DNA from: Mycosarcoma maydis
Lineage: Eukaryota; Basidiomycota; Ustilaginomycetes; Ustilaginales
Assembly: GCF_000328475.2 (NCBI RefSeq)
Contig: NC_026482.1
Location: forward strand, 1,054,001 to 1,118,000
Length of the DNA stretch: 64,000 nt
Direction of reading: 5' to 3'
Shown here: positions 21,069 through 29,800 of the stretch, piece by piece
Numbering within the stretch: the first letter of the stretch is position 1
Layout of the letters: every line of letters begins with the position of its first letter
Notes under the pieces: generated by a model
Databases searched by the model: none
Told to the model about the DNA's origin: nothing
What the model saw: only the letters and a program-made list of their open reading frames with translations
Position numbers and translations under genes: made by a program

Positions 21069-23450
21069 TCAGACGCTGGTGCCATTCGTTCCAGCATCGG
21101 CCAGATCGGAATTGGTACTCTCGCTTCTCATCCGCTTCTCCAGCGCTACCGGCCCGACACCTCTGCTTCCAGGTGTTTTCACCTTCTTTCCCGGCAGCAT
21201 GGCATCGTACGGATCCCTTGGCGTCCAATCCCACGTGTGCACCATGGTAATGTTTCCGTTCCGAATACGACTGGCATAGCTGTCCGCGATCAACCCCGAA
21301 GACAGCACAGCCGAATCTTTCCCACCTCCGCTGTTCTCCGACGCCAGCGCAGCTTGCAATTGCAGCTGCAATTCTTGCTGTCGTCTCTGCAACTCTTCCT
21401 TGTCTTCTTCCGGTAAAATCTCGGCTTCCTTTTCACGCATCTGCAATACCAACTTTTCAAGCGCTGGTCGTAATGTGGAATTACCACTGCCCGAGCCTCC
21501 ACCCCCACTGCTGCGAGTCGAAGAGATGTTGGACGATAGATCGCTGCTGGATCCCGATCCGCCCAGAAGATCGCGTGATGCGGGAAGACCGTGGAAGAAA
21601 CGCTCAGCATGCTTGTCGTCCAAGATCGGAATGGGATCGTCGAAGCGTGATACGCGTTGAAGGAGGTCGGCGCTTGCAACAACACGAGCGCCGATGGTGA
21701 GGTGAGATGGATGGCGATGACCTAACGTTGGTACTAACGAGCCGGAAGGAGGAATGAGAGCCGCCGGCCTTCCCTGTGGCCGTACCGGTGTGAGAACGGG
21801 CGCAGAGAGTGCATTGGCCACCTCAACATTGTCCTCGTACAGCGTCGGCGGTGGCAACGTGGAAACGAGCCAGCTCGGTCCGGGATTAAAAGGGATCACC
21901 GACGGTCGAGCTGCAACGGCTGCATACAAGCTGTCGTTTGGTGTATACCGCGAAGCATCGGCCAGAGCATGCGCCAGCCTCCTCCGTTTCGTAGCTGCAT
22001 CCTGGTGTGCTGGCCCAGATGGTGTCAAGTAGATGCCGGCTGCACTGCTCGACGTAGGGTCTTCCACCAATACTTGATACTCTGCAGCGAACGCACGCAG
22101 GGACGACGTTGCAGGTGCAATAGATGCAATCGATACGTCATTGTGAATGAATGTCGCATTTTGCTCCAAATTCTGCAACTCGTCCTTCGTATAAGTTGCC
22201 GCCAATGTAGATGCATCGTACGTGACGCTTTCTCTCCAGCTATCGCGCAGCACCCTCCGCGCCTGAAGAGCCTCAAACGCCTTTTCTGCTTCTGCAGCTC
22301 TCTCTTCCGCTGTCTTTTGTAAAACCGGCGCTGCTTGGCTCTCATCGCCGTTGGCCTCTTCGCTTTTGGCTGCCTCGGCGGCAGCAGCTGCCGCTGCCGC
22401 CGCTGCTTCGTCGGCTTTCTTCTGGGCAAGCTCTTTGCGCTTTTTCTCTTCCAACACGTACTCGGGATCGACCTCCACAGGTTGCGCCTTGACAACAACA
22501 TCCTCCTGCATGTCGGATCCGATTAGATCAAACTGCTCGCTATCCGGTAATACCATTGTTGTCGTTGCTTCTGTTGCGCCTAAGCTCAATGGAGCTCCTG
22601 GAAACATCGGAAGGTATGCGGGCACGTAGTCGATGACGGCTTGACCGAAGCGCCTCCTCGATATATAGTTGTCTGTCTCGACCTTTCTCCGCTTCTGTGG
22701 GTAAATTGAGAGATGAGGCGACGATGGAGTGTTGCTGCTATGATATATCTCTGACACATCGCTCTCATCGCCATCTTCAATGTCGGAGAACAAGGCTGAT
22801 TCGCGATCTCCTGATGAACTGGATCCCTGTGTGGATGCCTCGCCGTTAGCCATTAGCGAAGGAGTGTCGGCATCCTGCTGCTCGGGTCCAGGCCAAACGA
22901 GCCGCTTGACCATATGTTCGCGGATAATGCTCTCTGCTGCTGCTTGTTCAAAGTCCTCTGATGATATGGCTTGGAAGTGGATCTCTTCCATGTCGGACAG
23001 CGACGGGAGAATGCGGCCGGCATTCAGGACGCGGATGAGATCCTTTCCGCGCATGGGGTCCTGCAAAGCTTGCGGTAATGTACTAGTCGTCTCTTCCGCA
23101 TGTAGTCCGTTGATACCATTCGTCTGAAGTGCAGCACTCTGCTCGGAATCGTGCAACTTGCCTTCTTGCTCGGCCCAGTCTAGAAGCTCTTCCAAGGGGT
23201 CACCGCCTAAAATGTGCTCGAGGGATGCACGAAGATCGTGCGGTGAGATGACGTTGCGACCGGCGTGGTTTGCATGTTGAACGCAGGCGGATCCGATAAG
23301 CTGTATATACCTTTGTGTGATTTCCGATAGAAGTGCTGCTGCGCTCGATGAGGATCGTGAGAATCCAGCTGACGACAAGAGGGCTAGGATGGCGACAGAC
23401 ATGTGCGAGGCCGCATAAGCCGCCGCTGTCGGCTTCGATCGTGTGGTCAT
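21069..23450 (-). CDS. TAF8: Bromo_TP histone-fold protein, TAF8/TAF3-like
   Basis: A single-exon ORF; I start it at the Met at 23450 (MTTRSKPTAAAYAASHM), giving 793 residues. The frame stays open 97 codons upstream, but that part looks untranslated. A bromodomain-associated histone fold lies at about 10-85 (ITQRYIQLIGSACVQHANHAGRN type helix, then VISPHDLRASLEHIL). After an acidic Ser-rich part comes the motif VPAYLPMFPGAP, common C-terminal to this fold in TFIID subunits. An Ala/Glu/Lys coiled coil and a Gly/Ser-rich tail follow. TAF8 and TAF3 each pair with TAF10 in TFIID. No PHD finger is seen, so TAF8 is a better fit than metazoan TAF3, but yeast Taf3 also lacks one. It is convergent with sulfite oxidase. 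Confidence 0.68.
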   Translation of the reverse strand: MTTRSKPTAAAYAASHMSVAILALLSSAGFSRSSSSAAALLSEITQRYIQLIGSACVQHANHAGRNVISPHDLRASLEHILGGDPLEELLDWAEQEGKLHDSEQSAALQTNGINGLHAEETTSTLPQALQDPMRGKDLIRVLNAGRILPSLSDMEEIHFQAISSEDFEQAAAESIIREHMVKRLVWPGPEQQDADTPSLMANGEASTQGSSSSGDRESALFSDIEDGDESDVSEIYHSSNTPSSPHLSIYPQKRRKVETDNYISRRRFGQAVIDYVPAYLPMFPGAPLSLGATEATTTMVLPDSEQFDLIGSDMQEDVVVKAQPVEVDPEYVLEEKKRKELAQKKADEAAAAAAAAAAEAAKSEEANGDESQAAPVLQKTAEERAAEAEKAFEALQARRVLRDSWRESVTYDASTLAATYTKDELQNLEQNATFIHNDVSIASIAPATSSLRAFAAEYQVLVEDPTSSSAAGIYLTPSGPAHQDAATKRRRLAHALADASRYTPNDSLYAAVAARPSVIPFNPGPSWLVSTLPPPTLYEDNVEVANALSAPVLTPVRPQGRPAALIPPSGSLVPTLGHRHPSHLTIGARVVASADLLQRVSRFDDPIPILDDKHAERFFHGLPASRDLLGGSGSSSDLSSNISSTRSSGGGGSGSGNSTLRPALEKLVLQMREKEAEILPEEDKEELQRRQQELQLQLQAALASENSGGGKDSAVLSSGLIADSYASRIRNGNITMVHTWDWTPRDPYDAMLPGKKVKTPGSRGVGPVALEKRMRSESTNSDLADAGTNGTSV

Positions 23451-24038
23451 ATCACCAAGCGCGCTCCCAAAACGAAAAGACGCAGTCTGATTGCCTTTCG
23501 GGGTTGGTTTCGTGCGAAGCAGAGGTGATAGAGCCACCCTGCGCGAAATGTACCGCTTACTGCATTTGGTGATGCGATTGGGATTTTGTCTCGACCCTGC
23601 AAGTCCTTTGTTGCTGAGCTTGTGACTGGCAAGTCTTGCTCTGCAAGTGTGGCAATGGCTATTCGATGGTTGCAGTAGCTTGTGTAAAAAGCTTGAAATG
23701 ATCGAAAGGGCGATGACAGAGGGAGGTGTGGTGATGGGCAAAAGCGTAAACGAGGAAGGACGAGATCGAGATGGCTCGAAGTGATATCACGTGACGCGTC
23801 TCCATTTCAGCACGGAAAACGGAAATTAAAAGTCACAATGGAATCTTGACAAACTCCACCATATCGTGTATGCTGCAAGCTGCGCTTTCGCGTTCGTTAC
23901 TTCTTGTTCCGAACTCATCCATTCAGCTTTCTTAACAAAAACCGCTCTCCCCTAGCAAGCGTAAGCAAACGTTCATCCTCTTTCTCGTTAAGTCTAGCTT
24001 CAAGCGGCGAGCTCACACAAAGAAACGAAACGGGCACA
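23451..24038. promoter_or_regulatory. divergent promoter region, TAF8-like and PABPN1-like genes
   Basis: These 588 bases lie between divergent genes. The part near 23870-24030 is pyrimidine- and CTTC-rich and is probably the 5' UTR of the RRM gene. No other feature is seen. Confidence 0.45.
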
Positions 24039-24653
24039 ATGGCATCGCACCAGGAAGAAGTCTCGCTCTCCGAGCCTGGCACAAGCGAACTTCATCACGC
24101 TCAATCCACAGATGCCGCTGGTGTCGAGCCTACATCAACAGACACTACCGCCGACGTTACTGCCATGACGGATGAAGATGCCGAAATCGAGGCGATGAAG
24201 CAAAGAGTTGCAGAGATGGAGGCCGAGGCAGCCAAGCTTCGTGAACTCCAACAGGCGGCAGGTGAGGCGGGCGGCGCAGGCCTGCATCCTACCGAAGAGG
24301 AGCGCGAAGAGGTTGACTCAAGAAGTATCTATGTCGGCAACGTCGACTACGGTGCGACACCAGAAGAGGTGCAACAACACTTTCAGAGCTGCGGCACCAT
24401 CAACCGTGTCACAATCCTTTGCGACAAATTTACCGGGCATCCCAAGGGCTTCGCGTACGTCGAGTTCGCCGAGCCATCGCTGGTGGCCAACGCCATGGTG
24501 CTCAACGAGTCGCTGTTCCGCGGTCGCTTGATCAAGGTTACAGCCAAGCGTACAAACATGCCAGGTCTTTCAGCACGTGGCCGCGGTCGTGGCCGTGGTC
24601 GTGGTCGTCCCTTCCGAGGACGAGGTCGGGGTCGAGGACGCGGCTACTACTAA
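24039..24653 (+). CDS. pab2: PABPN1/Pab2-like RRM poly(A)-binding protein
   Basis: A single-exon gene of 204 residues from ATG 24039. The layout matches nuclear poly(A)-binding protein: an acidic N-terminus, a coiled coil ([19 protein letters not shown]) at about 50-70, then one RRM at about 90-168. RNP2 is [10 protein letters not shown] and RNP1 is KGFAYVEF. An Arg/Gly tail (repeated RGRG) follows, a likely arginine-methylation region. PABPN1/Pab2 binds growing poly(A) tails in the nucleus and takes part in RNA surveillance. The frame is open further upstream, but 24039 gives the family N-terminus. Confidence 0.93.
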   Translation: MASHQEEVSLSEPGTSELHHAQSTDAAGVEPTSTDTTADVTAMTDEDAEIEAMKQRVAEMEAEAAKLRELQQAAGEAGGAGLHPTEEEREEVDSRSIYVGNVDYGATPEEVQQHFQSCGTINRVTILCDKFTGHPKGFAYVEFAEPSLVANAMVLNESLFRGRLIKVTAKRTNMPGLSARGRGRGRGRGRPFRGRGRGRGRGYY

Positions 24654-25100
24654 GCAACACTGGATTCATACTTGAGTTTCTGACGCAAGCAATACTATGC
24701 TCTGATTCAGCTACCCTTCTGTACCAGCAATCTCTGTCTCTGACACAGATGCACACCCAAAAGTAAAAATAGGCATGGACCTCGTACCACGTTGCCTCAC
24801 TTTATATACTATTCCCTGCTCGGGCGGATCTTTGGCTCATTATTTCTGTACTTTAGACGCAACAACGCTTCCGCCGTCTCTTGAAAACAAGGTGTTCGTT
24901 CCGGGGGACGATGCGCTTGCACTTCCGTCCACCTTGTTGCGTACGAAAAGTTTTTTGAGTGACATTGGGATGATGAACGAGATAGTTAAACAGACGAGCA
25001 GCGTAATGAACAAAACATGATTTTTTTCCCTGAAAAGCGACATGAGACCTGATCGGTCGGAATGCGACTATGTACAATGTAGCTGAGGAAGGTTCAAGTA
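24654..25100. other. convergent 3' intergenic region
   Basis: These 447 bases lie between the convergent PABPN1-like and ISD11 genes. AT-rich runs and T tracts near 25020 probably serve 3'-end formation. No gene is seen. Confidence 0.45.
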
Positions 25101-25690
25101 CTACGAGCTGGGAGGCGCGCCGCCAGAGCTCTGTGGACCGGAAGTAGGCTGTCCGCCTCCGCCGACCGAAGCCTCCTGGCCCGCACCGCCGCCACCGATG
25201 ATGAGTCTTGGCTTTTCAACAACTAGCTTCTCCCCTTCGTAAATTCGGTTCATTAGTGCCGATCTCTGGAGCACCTTGAGGTCCTCCAATGCCGTCTGGT
25301 AAAACTTGGAGAGCTTTTCTTGGTCAGTCAATGAGGTTGCCGAGATGGACTCGTCAGAACCAGCAGGCTGTTTGAGCCTCTCGGGGGACAGAAGCGTGGA
25401 AGGCGACACTTTGACGGTGGTCGAACCCTGCTTAGAAAAAGGGGATGATTGGGCTGCTTGCGAGGTGGGCAACAGCGTCGCACGGAACATGTCGCGTGAA
25501 CGCCTCAGAAAGTAAGTGCGGAAGTTATAGGAAGACTGTGGGTCGATTGAGGTTGGAAGCACAGTCAGCATCAAGATCATCATGTGTTTCACTCGAACAG
25601 TTGGGATACACTTACGAAAGACTGCGATGTCCTCAAGTATTTGCGGTACAGATTCAATATCTGCGACTTTGACGGGGCAGCGACCGACAT
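25101..25690 (-). CDS. ISD11: ISD11/LYRM4, cysteine desulfurase partner, with long insert and Gly-rich tail
   Basis: Two exons, 25690-25616 and 25535-25101, give 169 residues; the 80-bp intron is GTAAGT...CACAG in phase 0. The LYR tripeptide is at 14-16 (ILNLYRKYLRTSQSF), and the second exon opens with SSYNFRTYFLRRSRDMFR, the ISD11 signature. The C-terminal block ALEDLKVLQRSALMNRIYEG then EKLVVEKP matches ISD11. The protein stabilises the mitochondrial desulfurase Nfs1 with acyl carrier protein for Fe-S synthesis. Human and yeast forms are about 91-94 residues. Here a Ser/Thr/Pro-rich insert of roughly 40 residues sits in the middle and a Gly/Ser/Pro tail of about 30 residues ends the protein. 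Confidence 0.9.
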
Positions 25691-26205
25691 TTTGGAGACG
25701 TGTGCGCGGTTGCAGCTATTCCAGTGCTGACTTGATACAGTGCTGACTTGATGAGTATGACTTAAGCAAAGCGAGATGATCCGATCGAAGTTGAGAGTTG
25801 AGGTTGAATTAGCTGACCAATTCGATGCGATGCTGCGGATGGTGTGGAGATGGCGGATCTGATGTTCACCTCGAGAAGATGGCTGCGTATTCGTGATTGA
25901 AGCAAGACCGCGGCTTTCGAATAAGCTTTCGGGCCTTTGTGGCTGACTGCCACCCAAGAGGTCCAGATAGTCATCGTGACTAAGCCAGGACCTGGGCCGA
26001 AAATTTCTAAGCTACTTTGGGTTGACAGCTCCACCTTTCATCCTTTTTTTTTGTCTTAATTCGATGTGAGCTCCAACATTCACGACTCGTGACTCGGTAA
26101 CTTCAGATCACCAGCTGCGATCTTGCCTGAAACTGAAAGGCATCAATTGTTCTTCGCACAACAGCCGTTCCGTCCAAACCCTGGCTATGAAAGTGTCTCG
26201 TCACG
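25691..26205. promoter_or_regulatory. divergent promoter region, ISD11 and SEN2
   Basis: These 515 bases lie between divergent genes. Motif-family copies are at 25888-25899 and 26076-26095. A T tract lies at about 26043-26052. No gene is seen. Confidence 0.5.
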
Positions 26206-27789
26206 ATGCCAAGACAGAGGAATACTACCGGATGGTTATACAACAATGAAGCCGAATCGCCCCAGCTTAGTGCGAAAGTGCCTGCCTCACGAACTGTGAT
26301 GGGCGCAGGGAAGAAGGCAACCACACAGAAGAACCAGCTCTACTCGAAGCCAATCCCTATCGCGCTGGACAATTCCGATGATGCTGATAACGACAAGATT
26401 TCCTCGGAAACCACACTCTGGTCAGCGCTCTGCACGCTATTGACACTGGGCTTCTACGCACGAACGGGCCAGTCCAGGAACACTGTTGGAAGTAGCACGA
26501 AGAGCAAGGAGAAGGTCTCTGTGCATTACGATAGACAGCTACAGACGATATGGGTGGAAGATCTGGATGAAGGCATTCGACTACTTTGGCAGCGCGGCTT
26601 CTTTGGCAAGGGTAACCTTTCACGATCCGAGCCCACATGGCGCCAGCGCAAGGTTAACGAGATCGATGCGCTGCGCAAGGGCCGCATGACTGCAGAACAG
26701 CTAACACAACAAAGGAGAGAAGAACGAAAGGCGCTCAAGATTGAACGAGCTCGAGCAGCCGTGCGTGCGGGACAGCAGCTTCCTGATGGGATCTTGGCGT
26801 TAGGAGGCGAGATCACCGACGCAGATCGAGCTCCAGGAGCATCGCACGACCGATTGATGGCCGACATTGAACGACAGGTGGAAGAGCAGCTCGATGGAGA
26901 AGATGCTGCCGAAGAAGACAAGAAGAACGCTCAAGAACTTTGGACAGGGCAAGAAGAGGTGCCGGATATTGTTCCCGGCGTGGCGCGAATCAAGGGTCTC
27001 AAGTACTTTGCCGAAGAGGTCAAAGCAAATCAAGCACGGAAAGCAATGCAATCGACTAACGGAGATGACTCAGGGACTGCGGCAGCGCAAGACAACGTTG
27101 AAGACGATAATGGAACAGGAGACATTGACGTGGTCGATTTTGAGCGAATGCAACTGTCGCTGGTCGAAGCCTTTTTCCTCTCCTCGATGTTTGGCTGTCT
27201 CGATATACACACTGGCGAAGGTAGCGTCGATGCACAGCCGCTCGAGCTAGACGACTTTTACAAGGAATGTCTGCTGTCGCGCTTACCACAAACGCTGTTA
27301 GATCTGCGCGAACGCGGACTGGCCGATCGATACCTTACCAAGCTGTACGCGCGACCAGACAATCCGTTCCTGATCGACTATGTCGCCTATCATCACTTTC
27401 GCTCGCTCGGTTGGACGGTGAAAACCGGCGTGAAATTCTGCGTCGATATGCTGCTGTATAAGCGAGGGCCTGTGTTCTCGCATGCCGAGTTTGCCGTAGT
27501 TGTCATCCCATCATACGAAGACGCCCAAGATCAAGAGTCGAGTCCATTTGCGTTGCATCCCAATGCAGGTCGCAAGGACTGGACGTGGTTTAGCACGATC
27601 AACCGCGTACAGAGCCAAGTGCTGAAGACGCTCATCCTTGCGCACGTGTTTGTGCCTTCGTCGAAGAGATGTCGGCCCGAGACGCTGGCGACGCCAGAGG
27701 CGTTCTTTACTTCGTTGCGTGAGGGCAAGAGTTATGCGGTCAAGGAGGTGGCGATCCGGCGATGGGTGCCTGCACGAATGAAACCGTAG
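26206..27789 (+). CDS. SEN2: tRNA-splicing endonuclease catalytic subunit Sen2
   Basis: A single-exon gene of 527 residues. The C-terminal endonuclease fold carries YHHFRSLGWTVKTGVKFCVD followed by MLLYKRGPVFSHAEFAVVV. The catalytic triad typical of Sen2 is intact: Y418, H426 and K474 (in VQSQVLKTLIL). The N-terminal domain contains WVEDLDEGIRLLWQRGFFGKG and LSRSEPTW, also typical of Sen2. An acidic charged linker of about 150 residues separates the halves. Sen2 cleaves the 5' splice site of intron-containing pre-tRNAs with Sen34, Sen54 and Sen15. An intron-bearing tRNA-Met lies 12 kb away in this window. ATG 26206 is the first Met of the frame. Confidence 0.93.
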   Translation: MPRQRNTTGWLYNNEAESPQLSAKVPASRTVMGAGKKATTQKNQLYSKPIPIALDNSDDADNDKISSETTLWSALCTLLTLGFYARTGQSRNTVGSSTKSKEKVSVHYDRQLQTIWVEDLDEGIRLLWQRGFFGKGNLSRSEPTWRQRKVNEIDALRKGRMTAEQLTQQRREERKALKIERARAAVRAGQQLPDGILALGGEITDADRAPGASHDRLMADIERQVEEQLDGEDAAEEDKKNAQELWTGQEEVPDIVPGVARIKGLKYFAEEVKANQARKAMQSTNGDDSGTAAAQDNVEDDNGTGDIDVVDFERMQLSLVEAFFLSSMFGCLDIHTGEGSVDAQPLELDDFYKECLLSRLPQTLLDLRERGLADRYLTKLYARPDNPFLIDYVAYHHFRSLGWTVKTGVKFCVDMLLYKRGPVFSHAEFAVVVIPSYEDAQDQESSPFALHPNAGRKDWTWFSTINRVQSQVLKTLILAHVFVPSSKRCRPETLATPEAFFTSLREGKSYAVKEVAIRRWVPARMKP

Positions 27790-29800
27790 AACGATGGTGC
27801 GGATGCAATCTTCCACTAGTCTACTGAGTTACTGTAACGTCACAACGCTGTCGGTTGGCTGGCACACTCGAGTTCAAGTCACGAGTTCAAGGCTACTTTC
27901 ATGCACATACAAGACGAATTTCCTTGCCTGTGAGACTGCTTACTCACGACTTGACACGCGCGCGTTCGTGATTAAATTGAAAATGTGAAAGGGCACGTAG
28001 AACGAAAAGCCGCAACTTTTACGCGACGCGTCGCGATCGATGTCGTCAACGCGTGAGTCTGTTGTTCTCACATGACGTTGTATCATATCAATGGAGCTGG
28101 AGCTCGGTTAGCAAGCCTGCCATCGGGGGTCTTACGCAACAGCTTTGTCGAGAATATCGTCCGCGAATTCCGAGGTCTATGGAATGAGCACAAGAGAGCC
28201 TTTCGCCAACACACTAGAAAGTGTCCATATGCTGTACGCTATGCTTTGGAAAAGCGTAGAAGAAAAAAAAAAAAAGGAAAGCTGGCCAAGACCCTGAATT
28301 TTGACAACAGCAAAACCCCAGCGGTAAGGAGTCTAGCAGGAAAAGGGGGTCGATATCAAACTTTGAAGGTCAAATACTGCACAGTACTGTACTCGCAAGT
28401 AACGAATCGTCAGTCGAGAGTATGTGAATTACGAACGTAAGCAAGAATGTGATCTACAACGATTGCAGGAGAGATCACTGAGACAGCATTCACGATTCGA
28501 TCAACGCAAGCCGAGGACGAGCCACAGCATGGGTGCCGAGGCTGCTTGTATGGTTGTACTCACGACTTTCGCATGAACAAGCTGCTTTGTCACTTGGACC
28601 ACCTTCCCATGCCTTAATCTGGTTTTGCTCAAGCTTGTATTCCGCACAGCATTGAGTTCAGTCACAGTCGGTCAACCTTTCCTTGGATGGAAGACGACTT
28701 GGTTCGGTCGATTGGACTCAGTCCCGTTCTCCGCCGTCGGAGCCAGCTTGCTTTACTGTGTCGGTCTTGGTCGGCAAAGCTTTGGATACTATTCTCGATT
28801 GCCAACTGGCGTTAAGCTGGCGCCTCTATCTCAGCTGGTAAAATCCAATCGTGCGAGCCAAAAGAAACGAACTTGGTCAAACATTCACGATCATTCGTGA
28901 TTCGTGATTCGTGATTCACGATTCACGATTGCATATCCACGATTTCACAAATCCGTGTGATTCACGATATATTCATGATTCTACTCGTGACTCACGACTG
29001 TGACTCTGGCTTGTGGCTCGACCACGCCCGTTTTGTGACAGCTTGGCTCTCGTCCGCCTTTGTGAGTCCCACAAATTTGTTTTACTCACAACTCGTCTTG
29101 CTGCCGCCCGCCTGTTTAGTGGCTCATGAACGCAAGAGTCTCGTGTCTGGCCGCCTATTCCAATCCATCTTGAATCACGAATGCTCTAAGACACATACCG
29201 TTTTGTTGCTCCCTGCTGTGGGTACCGATCCCCTTCATCGCCTTTGCCAACATCACCTTGCAACATTCAACTGCCTAACTCTCTCACAAATCATCTCTGC
29301 ATTCTGTCCACCAAGCAAGGAATCGCTGCCGCTGATACCGCGCGTCACGAGACTCTCTTTATTTTCTTTCTGCCACCCTTCTCCTTGTCACAGTACGCCC
29401 ACTTCCACCAGCTTTCATACCGGAGGAATTTCTCAAATCAACCATTGGCTGACCGTTGTAGTCCGCCTCGATTCACCCTTACCGAGGGTGATATCGCCGA
29501 CTTTCGTCTCTTGAATCTGCTACTGATTCATGTCCGGCTTCGTGCTGTTGCTAGTATTTGTCCGACCATCTACAAGCGGACACTAGCTGCTCCAGCTGTC
29601 TTGACAGCGGTCCGTTTCCGCACAACGCTTTTCGCCCAACCCATCCCCCCAGGTCCTTCAACTTCCATTACCGAGCTAGCTGTTCATCATTCTTTTCCTC
29701 CTCCATCGAAAACCAAGCCCTACCGTAGGCTTAGATTGGTTTCACTTTTAGGACCACATCTTTCTTATCGATCCCCTCCTTCAAGCGCTCTTCTTACACC
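27790..29800. promoter_or_regulatory. 2-kb intergenic region with a large motif array
   Basis: No supportable gene is seen. Motif-family copies occur at 27941-27975, 28488-28500 and 29170, and the densest array of the window lies at 28882-29005. An open frame at 28072-28440 (122 codons, poly-Lys run) shows no domain. The pyrimidine-rich last 500 bases look like a long 5' UTR or promoter of CAC2. Confidence 0.5.
28882..29005. repeat. largest CACG/CGTG heptamer array
   Basis: More than ten CGTG or CACG cores lie in 124 bases. The centre has three direct ATTCGTG heptamers followed by two ATTCACG heptamers, so the core flips orientation while the ATT spacer and 7-bp period are kept. The right half is more degenerate (ATTCATGATT, ACTCGTGACT). 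Confidence 0.85.

Noticed and set aside
21069..23741. Start of the TAF8-like gene at 23741
   Set aside because: The first 97 codons look like untranslated DNA; MTTRSKP at 23450 immediately precedes the histone fold.
28072..28440. 122-codon frame with poly-Lys run
   Set aside because: No domain, odd composition, and it lies in a motif-rich intergenic region.
28820..28860. D-arm-like sequence (TATCTCAGCTGGTA)
   Set aside because: No matching T arm or acceptor stem at the right distance.
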